Source of the DNA: Membranipora membranacea
Lineage: Eukaryota > Bryozoa > Gymnolaemata > Cheilostomatida > Membraniporidae
Assembly: GCA_914767715.1 (NCBI GenBank)
Contig: OU612071.1
Coordinates: 2,912,001 to 2,976,000, forward strand
Length of the DNA: 64,000 bases
Direction: 5' to 3'
The notes below the pieces were generated by a model. That model did no database searches. It was not told where the DNA came from and worked only from the letters and a program-made list of their open reading frames with translations. Below, piece by piece: positions 11,450 through 22,800 of this stretch (positions within the stretch are counted from its first letter, which is position 1; the number at the start of each line of letters is the position of its first letter). Both the position numbers and the translations under genes were made by a program.

Positions 11450-12390
11450 TGTATGTAGAAATGATGTGAAGTCATAACAATTGTAAGATTGTTGAATAAA
11501 AATAATTATGTGCAGAGTTTGGGACACCATTTAACAGTATATGTGAGAAGTGACCTCCTGACAGCTATCTATTGTATGCCGTCTTTTGATAGAATATGCT
11601 CAAGCTATGATTGTCCACGAAACTCCGAATTGAGATGTATGTAGGCCTAAGTAACCACATCAAAACATCACTTTTTGAAGTACCATTCTATCACAAAAGC
11701 ATGCATAGTGCAAACAGATATATATATATATATATCTAAACTCAAGAGTGCAAATGCTCAGTTCGATGGTGTCACAGGTGTCAAACAATAACCCCCTTCC
11801 CTTCTAACAGAGGCACTGTTGAAGTTTAGATCAGAGTACACAATATGACGCATAAATCATGGCTCAGAATAACTCATTTTACCTACAACTGAATCAGTTG
11901 AGGGGTATTGTGTGATAGACGACAACCGAGATGAATAATAGTCCAGCTATATCCAATTTTAGACTAACAACGATCAACTAATGTAGCCTACATATTTCTT
12001 AACCATGTGTTGCACTAACAAAAACAGGGCCATTCACAGTCGACAGCCCTAGAAAGCCTACTGTTATTGACAGCAAGATGACATCTCTACTCATCTTTTT
12101 CCACATTCATCACACCCATCTTCTAAAGTGTGACCTTGGTTAGCTACTAGAAATTTGTTCAATTACATCATTTATCACCAGCAACTGGGGGGGGGGGGAC
12201 AGTCAATGCATAAAACTAAACAGGAAAATCAGGAAGTCAAATTGAAGATAGGTATAATACCTCAAATTGAAGATAGGTATAATACCTTAGAGAGTAATAA
12301 CCCTCACGCCCTAAAACGTACCTGTCAGTTGTTACATCAATAAAAGTAACAAAATAATTTCACTGAAATAAAAAACAACATCATTGATCC
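11450..12390. other. Intronic or intergenic stretch with simple repeats
   Basis: It contains a TA dinucleotide run at about 11720-11737, a 10-G run at about 12187-12197 and a 25-bp tandem pair at about 12240-12290 (AAATTGAAGATAGGTATAAT x 2). The plus ORF at 12155-12343 is built from these repeats. The part from about 11885 to 12500 has no partner in unit 2. Confidence 0.55.
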
Positions 12391-12398
12391 CAGCTTAC

Positions 12399-12488
12399 CC
12401 CATTAGGAACATCTGGACATGAGAGGGGACAACCGTCTGTACATATATGTTATTGGTTTGATGTAACAACACACAGGGCATCAGGAAT
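12399..12488 (-). CDS. Gene C copy 1 cysteine-rich exon with in-frame stop
   Basis: TTTCCTTTTCAG precedes it and AATGGG|GTAAGC follows, giving a 90-bp phase 0-0 exon that joins exon 1 in frame. It reads IPDALCVVTSNQ, then TAA, then HICTDGCPLSCPDVPNG. Four cysteines in 30 codons suggest a small disulfide-bonded segment. Unit 2 has no copy of this exon. Confidence 0.45.
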
Positions 12489-12939
12489 CTGAAAAGGAAA
12501 CAAGGTTGAACTTAAGGCAAAAATAGGCAGCAGTGAAGGGGAGGGAAGGGATGAGGTGACTTGATGTTGCCAGATGGAATGAGTTGTTCCCTCCATGAAA
12601 AGAGGACACAACTCCAATAGTCATTTAACTCCTAATTACACTGGCCGGCTATAATGACAAACTCCTGCTGAGGCATGCCAGTTTCCCTTGATCTCATACC
12701 GTCTACCAATTTATGCCATGAGACTTCAATGATTACGCAAACCCAATTATCATCAGTTAAACACATCACCTGACATTTATATCATAATATTATTAAAGAC
12801 GCTTGATGAGTGTAATAATGGAGATATCGATGGTTTTGACCCCAGCCGTCTTTGCCGGCTCAAACCCTTCTTGGTCGGTTCCCTGCTGCATCTAAATCAA
12901 ATTTTACTACAATAATCGAAAATTTGATTGTCTTCTTAC

Positions 12940-13038
12940 CTGTTTGAATTGAGGAGGTACGATAGTGAGCTGAATGACTATTGATACTACGAGTTGTATC
13001 GCATCTGCTATAAACCACCAATACACTCTCCTCTTCAT
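12940..13038 (-). CDS. Gene C copy 1 first coding exon
   Basis: It is 33 codons from ATG to CAG|GTAAG, starting MKRRVYWWFIADAIQLVVS and continuing hydrophobic. Unit 2 (23861-23947) keeps the frame with a 4-codon deletion, which supports real coding sequence. The start is read as a signal peptide or membrane anchor. Confidence 0.6.
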
Positions 13039-13099
13039 TGTACTGTTCTCCGTACTATTCTGCTAGCTGTCTTGCTTGAACGATATAGACTAAAACAGA

Positions 13100-13985
13100 A
13101 AAAAGCTGCAATCAAATGACTCTTTGCTTGCATCTAGGCATATGTGCTTTTTTTCCCAATTGACAAGACAAAGAATTATACCAACGCTATACTCTAGAAA
13201 ACACTAGAATAGACCATTCTATTGATCAGGTTTTACATTAAGGAAACTTGCAATTGTGTGCAAGCTGGTAATGATCTAGGTTCACTCAGGAACCAATTTC
13301 TCTACTCTCCAACTACAGACCACTATAACCAATGGTTGTGAGTGGTTGACCCTGATCTAAGGCGAGGTTCATGCTTGAAACCTAAAGAACCCACACATAT
13401 AATATTATAAGCAATCAACCCCAGATCACTGCTTATTATATATTGACTGACCGCTGTGATGCAGTTGAGACTCTGTACAGCCAATAAAACATTTCATTCC
13501 AATACTATTGGCAATAAGCAAGGTCTGTACTGGTTTCCTTCCTCTGATGATCGGGGGTTGGTACATTCTGAATTACATTATAGGCCAGGGGGTAGTTCAA
13601 TTAGCATGAGCGGTGCTGGCCCTAAATCGGTTATATTAGGTGCAAACAGGAACTTAGTGACTCATCAAATAATATGGCTATGAGGAATGTGTTTGAGAAG
13701 TGATAGTGATCAACCAGAGAAAAGAATACGAATGATAATTGTAGTCTGAGAAATTCTGTTCAGTTGTTCAGTCTGTTCAGCATTATACAGTTACCGGATC
13801 AACAATGATCAATCATTTACGCCGACAAAGTCTATGCAAATACTTTATACAAATGCAAGCCCCCCCCCCCCCTACATAGGCTGTAGTTGTAGTAGAGAGA
13901 GGGGGCATTTCCTTACAATGAATAGTTGGTTAAAAAATGTTGGTTAAAATCACAAGGGTTAGTCACTCACCACATCGTAGCGGCG
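13100..13985. other. Stretch without a supported gene (5' side of gene C)
   Basis: It aligns with about 24020-24540 in unit 2. The plus ORF at 13456-13683 has a matching but frame-broken counterpart, so I do not call it. A 12-C run lies at about 13861-13872. Confidence 0.5.
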
Positions 13986-13989
13986 AAAT

Positions 13990-14170
13990 AGTGTGTGCCT
14001 TAAGGGCGAGGCTGCAATGACTGCGCCAATTTGCTCTCAGTTTGTAGGCAGGTTGCAGCACACCTGGGGGTCCAACAACTCCCAGTAGTCAGTGGACTGC
14101 AGTGGAATTCGAACCCACGACCTTCAACACTAGCAGGCTGAAGGACCTGCGCTCTAACCACTGAGCCACC
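13990..14170 (-). mobile_element. tRNA-derived SINE, most complete copy
   Basis: On the minus strand a tRNA-like head at about 14166-14090 has box A (GTGGCTCAGTGGTTAGAGC) and box B (GGGTTCGAATTCC). A body follows that is shared with 1105-1230 and 52028-52165. The acceptor stem does not pair, so it is a SINE and not a tRNA gene. Confidence 0.8.
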
Positions 14171-14199
14171 AAATAATTTAGCAATATTAGTTCTTGATA

Positions 14200-14970
14200 A
14201 TAAATGATAGTTGCAGAGTTGTCCACCTAAACCTGCACGGAAGGTTTATGACACACTAGTTAGAATCTTCTCTGAGAAACCAAATACAAAGAATTAATGA
14301 GGATACTACCAAGGAGCTAACTGAAACTCCCTGATATTATCACCAACCAATAACTGGTATGAGCCTCCAATCTTACTATTTTTAGTCCTTCTCATTGCTT
14401 AAAATGACACTGTCTGTACTACAGTAACATTGGTATCTGATTGGCAAACTACAGAAGGCCACTGGTAGTGATAATAACTTAACTAACAGAAACTAGCTAG
14501 ACTTCTTAGTCTACTCATTCTTCACTCACGACTGAGCACTCAGTAGTAGTATAAATTAATATTGAAGTCAGAAGTGTCAGTGTGTACTAAATAAATAGCA
14601 TTTTACCTTACATACAGGAGGGGAGCACTACAACAAGTAATTCAACCAACTCCATTCACAGCAGTCCTTATGTCATTCTTCTTGTTGCCAAGCTGAGTTG
14701 GCTCATCATCTCTTCATAGTGAGTTGATTACTAGCAATATCCATTACTAGCTCCCCAATCCAGAACACAGGTTGTTTTCAGTACGTATGCAGTTATTGAA
14801 CAGGCCAATGAGGAAAAAGTAATATGTATAGATACGGCAAATCCATTGAATTCAATTGGCCAATCATATCAAAGCCCGTGAGAAAATCAGAGACAGAGAG
14901 AGGATAACTTTTATATTTTGAAATTTTTGACGTGAGAAGGCAATTGCCAACCAGTTACCTTATTACACTG
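14200..14970. other. End of duplication unit 1, no gene
   Basis: It aligns with about 25490-26203 (for example ACTAGCTAGACTTCTTAGT and AACCAGTTACCTTATTACAC). Similarity stops at CTGGAGT, where the next satellite unit begins. Confidence 0.6.
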
Positions 14971-15794
14971 GAGTTCGATATGTTAATAGATATTTTCCTT
15001 GTTTACTAAAGAATGTAACCACTGCGTTCCTCAGAAGATGAGCAATCCAATGATATAAAAATTTGTGGTGTCAGACCATTCGAAGCCATGCTGCTGCTAA
15101 AAAGAAAATGTACCTACACATTATTTTACTGATTTGTGATGCTTTAGAGAAAGCTTCTTTTGTAGCTGGCATAATAAGCAATTATTGAGCTAAAGACCTC
15201 AGATTTTCAGGACATACACTGAGTTTCATGCCCCATATATCATTACCCAACCAGCAACATTATTGTATAATCAACCCTGCCTGCCAAATAAACTACATTC
15301 ATTATTGCTATTGTATTGTTATAGTATAATCCTTTACAGTTCTAGCCCAGTTCTAGTCAATATTATATAATTGGATTGACATTGTATTCAATGAGTTTGT
15401 ATTTAGATGACCAGGCAAGTTAGCTGCTACAATGAAAGCATTCCATTCGAATTGTCCTCCTCACAATTTTTGTAAGCACAACTCTTAGTATTGAGTATGA
15501 TGAGCCGACAAAATATCTATGTTCAACTCTTCTGTGTTGTACTGTAGGCCTACCCTAAGCTTTATCTTGTGCAATCTGAGAATGTAGGCAGCAACTGCAT
15601 AAATAGAATACATCAGCTAAATTATGCTAGCAGAATGATCACAAAACTTTGCTACTAATAAAAAAGTACAACATCGCTCACCAGTTGAGCGAGGATCTAC
15701 TTTGTATTAATCGCCCTACATGCCTAAGTGGAGAAAAGTGATATGCGAATGAGGCCATATTCTCCACAGAACTACCGAAAATATGCTGACTGAT

Positions 15795-15802
15795 GCTAGA
15801 AA
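15795..15802 (+). other. 8-bp target-site duplication (left)
   Basis: GCTAGAAA is repeated exactly at 16192-16199, on the other side of the hAT-type element. The partner unit has the unoccupied site near 5354. Confidence 0.85.
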
Positions 15803-15826
15803 CAGTGGCGTATATTAGCACTCATA

Positions 15827-15900
15827 TTAGCTCAGTGTGTCGAGCGTCTGCCTAATAATCACTGTTAATAAGATTGTTGTTGGTTCGAATCCCTTCGGGG
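15827..15900 (+). other. tRNA-like segment inside the hAT MITE
   Basis: The D-arm pairs (GCTC with GAGC) in TTAGCTCAGTGTGTCGAGC, and box B is GGTTCGAATCC. An extra 13 or so bases sit after the anticodon region and the T stem is imperfect. This looks like a captured tRNA or Pol III promoter. Confidence 0.5.
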
Positions 15901-16061
15901 TCAGTTTTTTTTCAAATGGGTGCTTTATAACTGGAGCATTTTTACCATAATCTTCTACTGCTATTGAGTTGTTTTCTGAAAGTACCCAACAGCTCAGTGA
16001 GCTATTGAAATACCTCTCTGCTTGCACTATTTTGCTACCGATATGCAAACATTTCCGTGGT

Positions 16062-16138
16062 GGAAGGGCGCTTAAGCGCCCCTCCCACACCCTCCCCGCC
16101 ACGCCTACGGCGTGTGGATCGGGCTGTGCCCGATCATT
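16062..16138 (+). repeat. Three GC-rich hairpins in a row
   Basis: GGGCGCTTAAGCGCCC, CACGCCTACGGCGTG and GATCGGGCTGTGCCCGATC each fold on themselves and stand out against the AT-rich surroundings. Confidence 0.8.
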
Positions 16139-17027
16139 ATGCTCATCTCTAAAAAGTCAGTGAGTGAAATTTTTTAGAATATACGCCCCTGGCTAGAAAA
16201 CATACTTGGTGTCAAAGCATGCAGTATTAATACTGATTATTGGCATAGTCTTAATCTACGCTCCTTGGGATTTTTGAGATTGAATGGCTCTGAGCAAGGA
16301 TTTAGCTCTGAATGCTATGGTATGTTGGTAAAATGAGGCAAAGGTAAATCTATTGTAAACCTGGTATACATTCATTACCTGTCTATAAAGGAGCTCTTGA
16401 TGTTAAACTTTATCATTCCCAGCCATCTCAGTTATATGGTGTACGGGAAGCAATTGTGGCATTTTTCTCTCTCACTCTTGGATGGTAGTTCCCTAGCAGG
16501 TGTTGGCACTAGTACAGATAGTATTTAAATGTTAGGCTAGTGACAAGACAACAATGTTTACAGTAATACATTTTAAGCTGTCAGCTTGTGTGCCACAAGC
16601 AGGGAGGTTAGCCTTTAACAGGCATAATGACTTAATTACCTCAATATTCCTTGTCAACATTTTTAATTATCGAATTAATTGTCGCTGGTAGTTAATCCTA
16701 CACACACATTCCATTGCACTAAGTAACAAGTCATCATGACACACTTGTGGAATTAGAGAGACAGGATGTCATCGTAAGCTGACCTAACTGTCTTTTGCCG
16801 TTGATAATGAATGCGGTTAATTTTTAATTTTGCAAATGTACATGTTTACAATGATGGTTGTTTTGGTGAAAGTACAATCATGATCATTCTTTGACAGAAG
16901 AGTGAGGGGGTGGGAAGTTTAACCTTTTATGAAAAATACTAGATGGTTGACCAAATTCCATTTGTATATTTTCATCAAATTATTTCACCAAACTCTGCTT
17001 CCAAGCTCATAATAGTACAGAGTAACT

Positions 17028-17222
17028 ATGCCAAACATGAGATTGCTTTGCAAAAAAATCTCTTGCGCCCTTATTATCCGGTGTTTCATTGATTTTCCTC
17101 TGCTACTTGGTCAACTACAAGAGCTGAGCCCGATACAACATACAGTGGTTGTATCTGGCTCAGCTCTTGATAATCTGCTGCTAGCTCATTACGATAATCT
17201 GTGTGTTTACCCAAAGGGTTAA
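17028..17222 (+). pseudogene. Unit-2 counterpart of the CARD-like remnant
   Basis: The sequence aligns with 6280-6440. The minus-strand frame seen at 6093-6359 has lost the part that encodes LLQILENKGAREF, and the plus frame is chance. It shows that whatever was encoded is not conserved. Confidence 0.3.
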
Positions 17223-17799
17223 CCATTTTTAAATCTACTGGTACCTTTTAAGTTCTGTGCAGGTTGCCTATGATTGCCAATGTCAACAAAATTAACATTC
17301 TGACTGGCTTATCTTGATTATGACTTCATGGGTAAACAACTTGGATAACAACAATACATCCAATTATGCTTGAACTCAGCTGCTTGGCTAAGATGTTGAT
17401 GTCAAGTAAAAGGTAATTGGCAAATAGACACTGAGAATCTTGTTCAATTCAATAAGCTAATCCCATTGAAAGTGATCAGGCAGATTGAACTGTACATTGT
17501 AGCCACTGAATGCATGCATTGAAAAGTTTGGTATGTTGAAAGTTCTTTCAACCTAAAGGTTTATCAATGAATATCAAGACTGATTTCACCAACCTACTCC
17601 AGATTAATACAATTTTCAACTAAAAAGGTTTAATTTTTTTAGCATTTAATTTCAAATCAATTGCATGTAATTGAGTGATGTGGCTAGTATCGGGCAAAAC
17701 AACATCGATGCATCAGTTCCATGTGGACTACCAAATACATTTCCTAGAATTTTCGACCATTACGACAGGATTTCCACAATGCAGCCATAGTCTGGAGTT

Positions 17800-19245
17800 C
17801 CAATCAAGGAGTACTTTTACTCCTTGTTCCAATCATTTCAACAAATTCCTGCCAAAGGAATACCCACACTGATATTTATTCTGTTATATATGAGACCGGT
17901 AGCTTAGACAGGCGGCTGGGTTGCCAGATTAGGGGCTTGTAGGGCCATTACATCAGTTAAAATTTAGAGCGATAAATAATTGCCTGGACAGTCTTGTAGC
18001 AGATAATCTTTCAAAGCTATCAGCTTAATATTATCGCCCGCATTGATATATTTAGAATTTACAATGACCATCAGAAATTCCGTACAAACGAGTTCTATTG
18101 TGTCATTGAACTATAGGTCTGTTTGATCAAGAAGTAACAGGGGAAGCTGTTACTCCTTGGTTTGATTTACCCTTGCTTCTCTCTACCCACATTCCATAAA
18201 ATTCAGAGGCTTGCGCTCCATGCCCAGAACATCTTCATCCAACAAACAGCTAATGAAAGCCATCCACGCTAAAAAATCCCAAGGAGCGTAGATTAACCCT
18301 TAGTGTGTCATCTATATAATCCCTCTGGTTAGCTATTCTTGTTGAAATTCCTAAAAATGATAAGGGGTTGTAAAAATTGATATATCTTAAAATCTAGAGG
18401 GTGTAGAAGGAAAGTTTAAATAGGCTTCTTCTAAACAAGATTCCTGATCTATCTATATAACTTTTAACCACCCAGCAATAACTGAAATGATCGATGAGGT
18501 GTTGAAACACACAAAAAAGTGTACAACTAGACTTATTTTGTATATATCTGAACACAAATACTCTCACACCGGTCTTACAGAATCATAATTTGTACCACTG
18601 GACAGGGAATTTTGTTTAGATGAGAAATAAAAAAATAACTAACTCTTTACGAGCAATGATACTACCATGGTGATGATTATAGCAAGGAGGGTTCAATATT
18701 AGCAAAGTTTATGCAAGCAGTGCCATCGTACTATAATCCTCTATCAATTGGTAAGCTGCTTTGTACTAATTTCTAAAAATTATTAAACTGCCTTGTACTA
18801 ACTACTAACCAGGATAGTAGCCTTGGACCTCACTAACCAAAAAATGTGTACTAGCAGCACCGATTCCCATCTAACTGCAACCCTCTATGAGCCATAAGAA
18901 GCTTAACACAGGGATAAACCGACTTGTAAATTTGCCTGCCATTGCTAAACACAATGCCTGAGAAACCATTCTGTGATCAATGAAGAGGGAGTTCATTGCT
19001 GTGATCAAACCTCAATATGTATGTGTGCGCTATACAAATGACACTTCTTGTTTCTGACATACAGAGGTAGACCGACCCTCTCACCAACCTCAACCACCCA
19101 CCTCACCCACACAGTTCAGTGACAACCGACAACCGAATGTATCATGTAATGATATATGACAAGATGTAAGATCAGTGCATCAACGTGAACCTAGTGCTCA
19201 GCCTATATGTCGAGTGATGAACCTTTTGATCATGTTTTGGGAATA
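17800..19245. other. Unit-2-specific stretch, no gene seen
   Basis: This replaces the gene A region of unit 1. I found no exon of gene A and no splice-bounded frame here. Confidence 0.5.
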
Positions 19246-19715
19246 AATTGAAAGCTGTTTATTTTAAAAAACAAGTCGTACTCATTGTACTCTTAAATAT
19301 AACTGATATACATGTTAATCCACAGTAGGAATACCTGCATTGAACTAAAGTTCACTGATACCTGAATAGGATGCAAAGCATTGGAATGAAAAATTATGAA
19401 TAATCGACGAGGTGAGAACAATAAACTGTCCAAAAGAAAAATTGAATCAGTAAAAATTCTAAAAATTTTAGATGTTATTCTTGCATATGTTAACCCACAA
19501 AACATTGGCATTCACAATCAACAACGCTAGAAGGCCTCCTGCGATTGTCAACAGGATTATAAAATACCATTAGGCGCAAGAAATGCCCTAAAGTCAATTG
19601 ATATATCAATACAAATGTGAACACTGAACAGCTTGAAACTTTGATAAAATGAGAGCATGTGCCCATCCCTATCAATTATCATATGGGGAAAGTTTATGTG
19701 GCGCTACTTTTTGAT

Positions 19716-19871
19716 CTATTGATTCAACAGTGTGCAGTGACAACATAGTGCTGCGCAGATATAAGAGTGTGACTTTTGTGACAGTTCACTATCGGAGGAG
19801 GTGCTTATGGTGCATATTTGATGTGTCATGACTGGTGTCCGCTCTATACCACCATGAGTCTCAATTATAGT
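19716..19871 (-). CDS. Gene C copy 2 terminal exon
   Basis: TTCTTTTCAG precedes it and a 51-codon frame runs to TAG, with a Ser-rich middle (TISTSSDSELSQKS) and a cysteine-rich end. Copy 1 reads the same Ser-rich stretch in a shifted frame, which suggests this copy holds the older frame. Confidence 0.5.
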   Translation of the reverse strand, partial: TIIETHGGIERTPVMTHQICTISTSSDSELSQKSHSYICAALCCHCTLLNQ

Positions 19872-22800
19872 CTGAAAAGAAGAAAAATGTATATCAATCA
19901 CCGTGTCATACTTTCAGAGCGATTGTGGCTAAATTAGGGGGAGGGTGTCAACGTGTCGCTGGCTAAAGTATTCCAATTTGATATATTTGGTATATTCGAT
20001 ATTTACCGCAACCCATCACCAAAAAAAACTATATATAATACGCGTCTAAGTGATGTAGCAACAATCATGAATCAGAGGATTACATTGTTTGACATAATAA
20101 TTTTGCTGGTGACTCCCAAAATATTGATAGATAAGCATTGGTGATCATTCAAGCCCATACATACCTTGGGTGGGGGGGGGGGGGGGGGGGGGGGGTATTT
20201 GTCCCTGGTGTCTTCTCAACTTCAGTTCCAAGTGTAACAAAGAGAGCATCAGCAGAGTGTGCTTCTTTGAAGCTGGAGTTATTGGTGGTGGGTGACAAGG
20301 TGTGAGAAAACTGCTGAGTATGATGCTCTGTCGTATATCTTCTGAGTCACTGTCCCCATTCTACGTTCACTCCTCCAAATAGTAAAACTGTAAAAAATAA
20401 TCTTGTATGTAGAAATTAATTCATGATGTGAAGTCAAAAAAACGGTAAGATTGTTGTAGAAAAAAATTATGTGCGGAGTTTGGGACACCATATATGAGTA
20501 TATCTGTGAGAAATGACCTGACAGCTATCTATTGTATGCCGTCTATAGAATATGATGAAGCTATGACTGTCCACTAAACTACGAATTGAGATGTATGTAG
20601 GCCCACGCGGCCACATCAAAACAGCACTTTTTGAAGTACCATACTATCACAAAAGACAAAAGTATGCAAAGCGAAAGCAGATATAATATATATAAGCTCA
20701 GTGTCAGGCCCAAGGTGAAACAACCTTAGCAAATGCTCACTCCGATGGTTTGTTCAAAAGCTTCAGGTGTCATACAATAACCCCCCCCCCCCTAATTCCC
20801 TTCTAACAGAGGCACTGTTGAAGTTTAGATCAGAGTACACAATATGACGCAAAAATCATTGCTCAGAATAATTCATTTTAGCAATCAGGAGTGGGGAAAC
20901 TTTTCAATATGGAGTAGCGTTGGTTGGGTGGTTGGCGATCAATAATGTTAAGTTGGTTGGATGAAGACATATTTCTTCTTTCTTTGATCCAGAACCATTA
21001 CAAGTTCTGTGATAAATGCCTACATTTCAAGTTCCTCCCATTTTACTGGTGACACCAGAAGCGAATCCAAATGCAGAAAAATTGGATAAAACGATAGGGA
21101 TAATGACATAACATACACTGTGACATTGCATTGACTAGATTGGAAAGCAAGCACTATGTGCTCGACATCTAGTTGACTCTTTGTTAGGTTATTTACTGAG
21201 CATGGTGACAAAAAGTAAAACATTCTCTACCTCAAGAAAAATTTTAATCTAATTTGCATATATTTGGAGCTGCCCCCCTCCAGCCATCAACACAAGACAA
21301 CATCGTTTTACTTGGATTTTACTAGGATTGGAGCAACCGGAAATGCAGGGGTGAAAATATTTTAATTGACATACAACTTATATTATAATCATGTTGGAAT
21401 TTGCCAACAGCATTTACAGCCATGCTTTTTTTATTGTTATTCAGCAGACTGTTAGTACTGCAATGGTTGTCTGCACTTAGTTTTTGTAATAGAGGTGAAC
21501 TCCGAAGACACTTGGGTGCCTTTCTCAAGAATTGGATGTGACAACCCTGTCACAACCATCCAATGAGCTTATTAAAACCCAAGATGTATTATTACTGATG
21601 AAACCGTGTAAGCCCTCTTTCTTTCACCCATCTCGATATGAAGTTAGGGCACTGAGATCATTGCATTTGGAGCCGGATTCTAACATTTTAACAAATTACA
21701 AATAACACAACACTTAAAAACCAAAATCACAATCTGATCGCTCACCAGGTGAGTGAGCAATACCTGCTAGGGGTCTCACTTTCAAATCGTTCAGTCAATG
21801 ATTGAACTATATACATTCTGAGTGAGCGATTTGGGAGTGATTTTGTCTAATTGAAAGACCAAGTGGGCAATAATTTCGAGTGATGTGATAGTGATAAATT
21901 GCTTTAGTAAAGTATCGCTCTTTCTAATTGAAAGACACCCCTGATTGGCAAACTACTGAAGGCTACTAGTAGTGATAATAACTAACAGTTACTAGCTAGA
22001 CTTCTTAGTTAGTCTACTCATTCTTCACGACTGAGTAGTAGAGTACTACTCTACTACTCAGTCGTGAAGAATGAGTAGACTTACAGAGTAGTGTGAGAGT
22101 AGCTTACCACTTTATCTGATGAATACTTGTTCTTCCTACACTAACTGCCTTCAAGTTGTTTGACGCGGTAGTCAAATGTCAATAGGTGCCAACATCCTGC
22201 TAATCCAATGCCTCAGGTACGCTCTAAAATGTAAGGTACAGTAATCAAAATCAAGCAGATATAATGTTCATAAAAATTTCCATAGAGGAGTAAAGTATTC
22301 ATAGGAGGAAATTTTCTTCATTTTGCGCAGGCTTGAAAAAGCTAACTTCAAGAGTAGCAAACATACGCCCACCCTTTTTTTCTTTTTATGGACTTCAACC
22401 TTCACTAGCCAAAATTTAATGCTAGCTTACATTAAGTCATCTCAAGACTAGCTAAACTAAACTTTAGCTAATACTTACTCCCAAGGCTATACGTTTAGTT
22501 GACTATAAGTTAGAAACAAGTTTTATGCTGTTTAATTTTTTTTAGGGCCTGTGACCTAGAATTACCCACACACCAACATATGTTGGGAAGTTAAATGCCC
22601 CATGATAACCACAATCAAACAATTGACAATACTTTAAGAGACAGATTTCATTCACCCCCCCCCCCCCCCTTCCTTCACCTGCAATCTACCTTATCAATCT
22701 AATTAGTTAACCACTAATTAGGTTGATAAGGTAGATAGCAGGTGAAGGGAGGGAGGGGGGTCTTTCAATGAGTATGAGATATGGTTACCAATTAGGCTAC

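Larger units (their letters stand above)
10565..13038 (-). pseudogene. Gene C copy 1: secreted/membrane-type gene, damaged
   Basis: Exons are supported by comparison with the copy in unit 2. Exon 1 (12940-13038) begins MKRRVYWWFIADAIQLVVS, a signal or membrane-anchor-like start. Exon 2 (12399-12488, 90 bp, phase 0-0) is cysteine-rich but has an in-frame TAA at its 13th codon. Exon 3 (11206-11406) is Ser/Thr-rich, and a 4-base insertion relative to copy 2 breaks the shared frame. The terminal exon (10565-10711) starts TIIETHGGIEWTPV and shifts frame relative to copy 2 through a 1-base indel. The family is not recognised. Damage at three places suggests a pseudogene. Confidence 0.5.
3838..14972 (+). 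repeat. Segmental duplication, unit 1 (about 11.1 kb)
   Basis: This block matches 14973-26203 in the same order and orientation: satellite, then 4640-6800 (matching 15215-17760), then 10080-14972 (matching 19250-26203). Similarity is clear but diverged, with many indels. The part from about 6900 to 10000, including gene A, has no partner in unit 2. Confidence 0.85.
15803..16191 (+). mobile_element. Non-autonomous hAT-type MITE (389 bp)
   Basis: The ends are CAGTGGCGTATATT and AATATACGCCCCTG, an inverted pair with one mismatch, flanked by the 8-bp duplication GCTAGAAA. Terminal CAG-GGCG and an 8-bp duplication are hAT traits. Inside are a tRNA-like segment (about 15827-15900) and three consecutive GC-rich hairpins (about 16062-16138). 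The minus ORF at 15827-16102 spans these and is not a gene. It is absent from the matching site in unit 1. Confidence 0.85.

Noticed and set aside
14090-14166. tRNA gene on the minus strand
   Set aside because: The tRNA-like part continues into a body found in two other places, and the acceptor stem fails, so it is a SINE head.
15827-16102. 91-codon minus ORF
   Set aside because: It reads through the tRNA-like part and hairpins of the hAT MITE.
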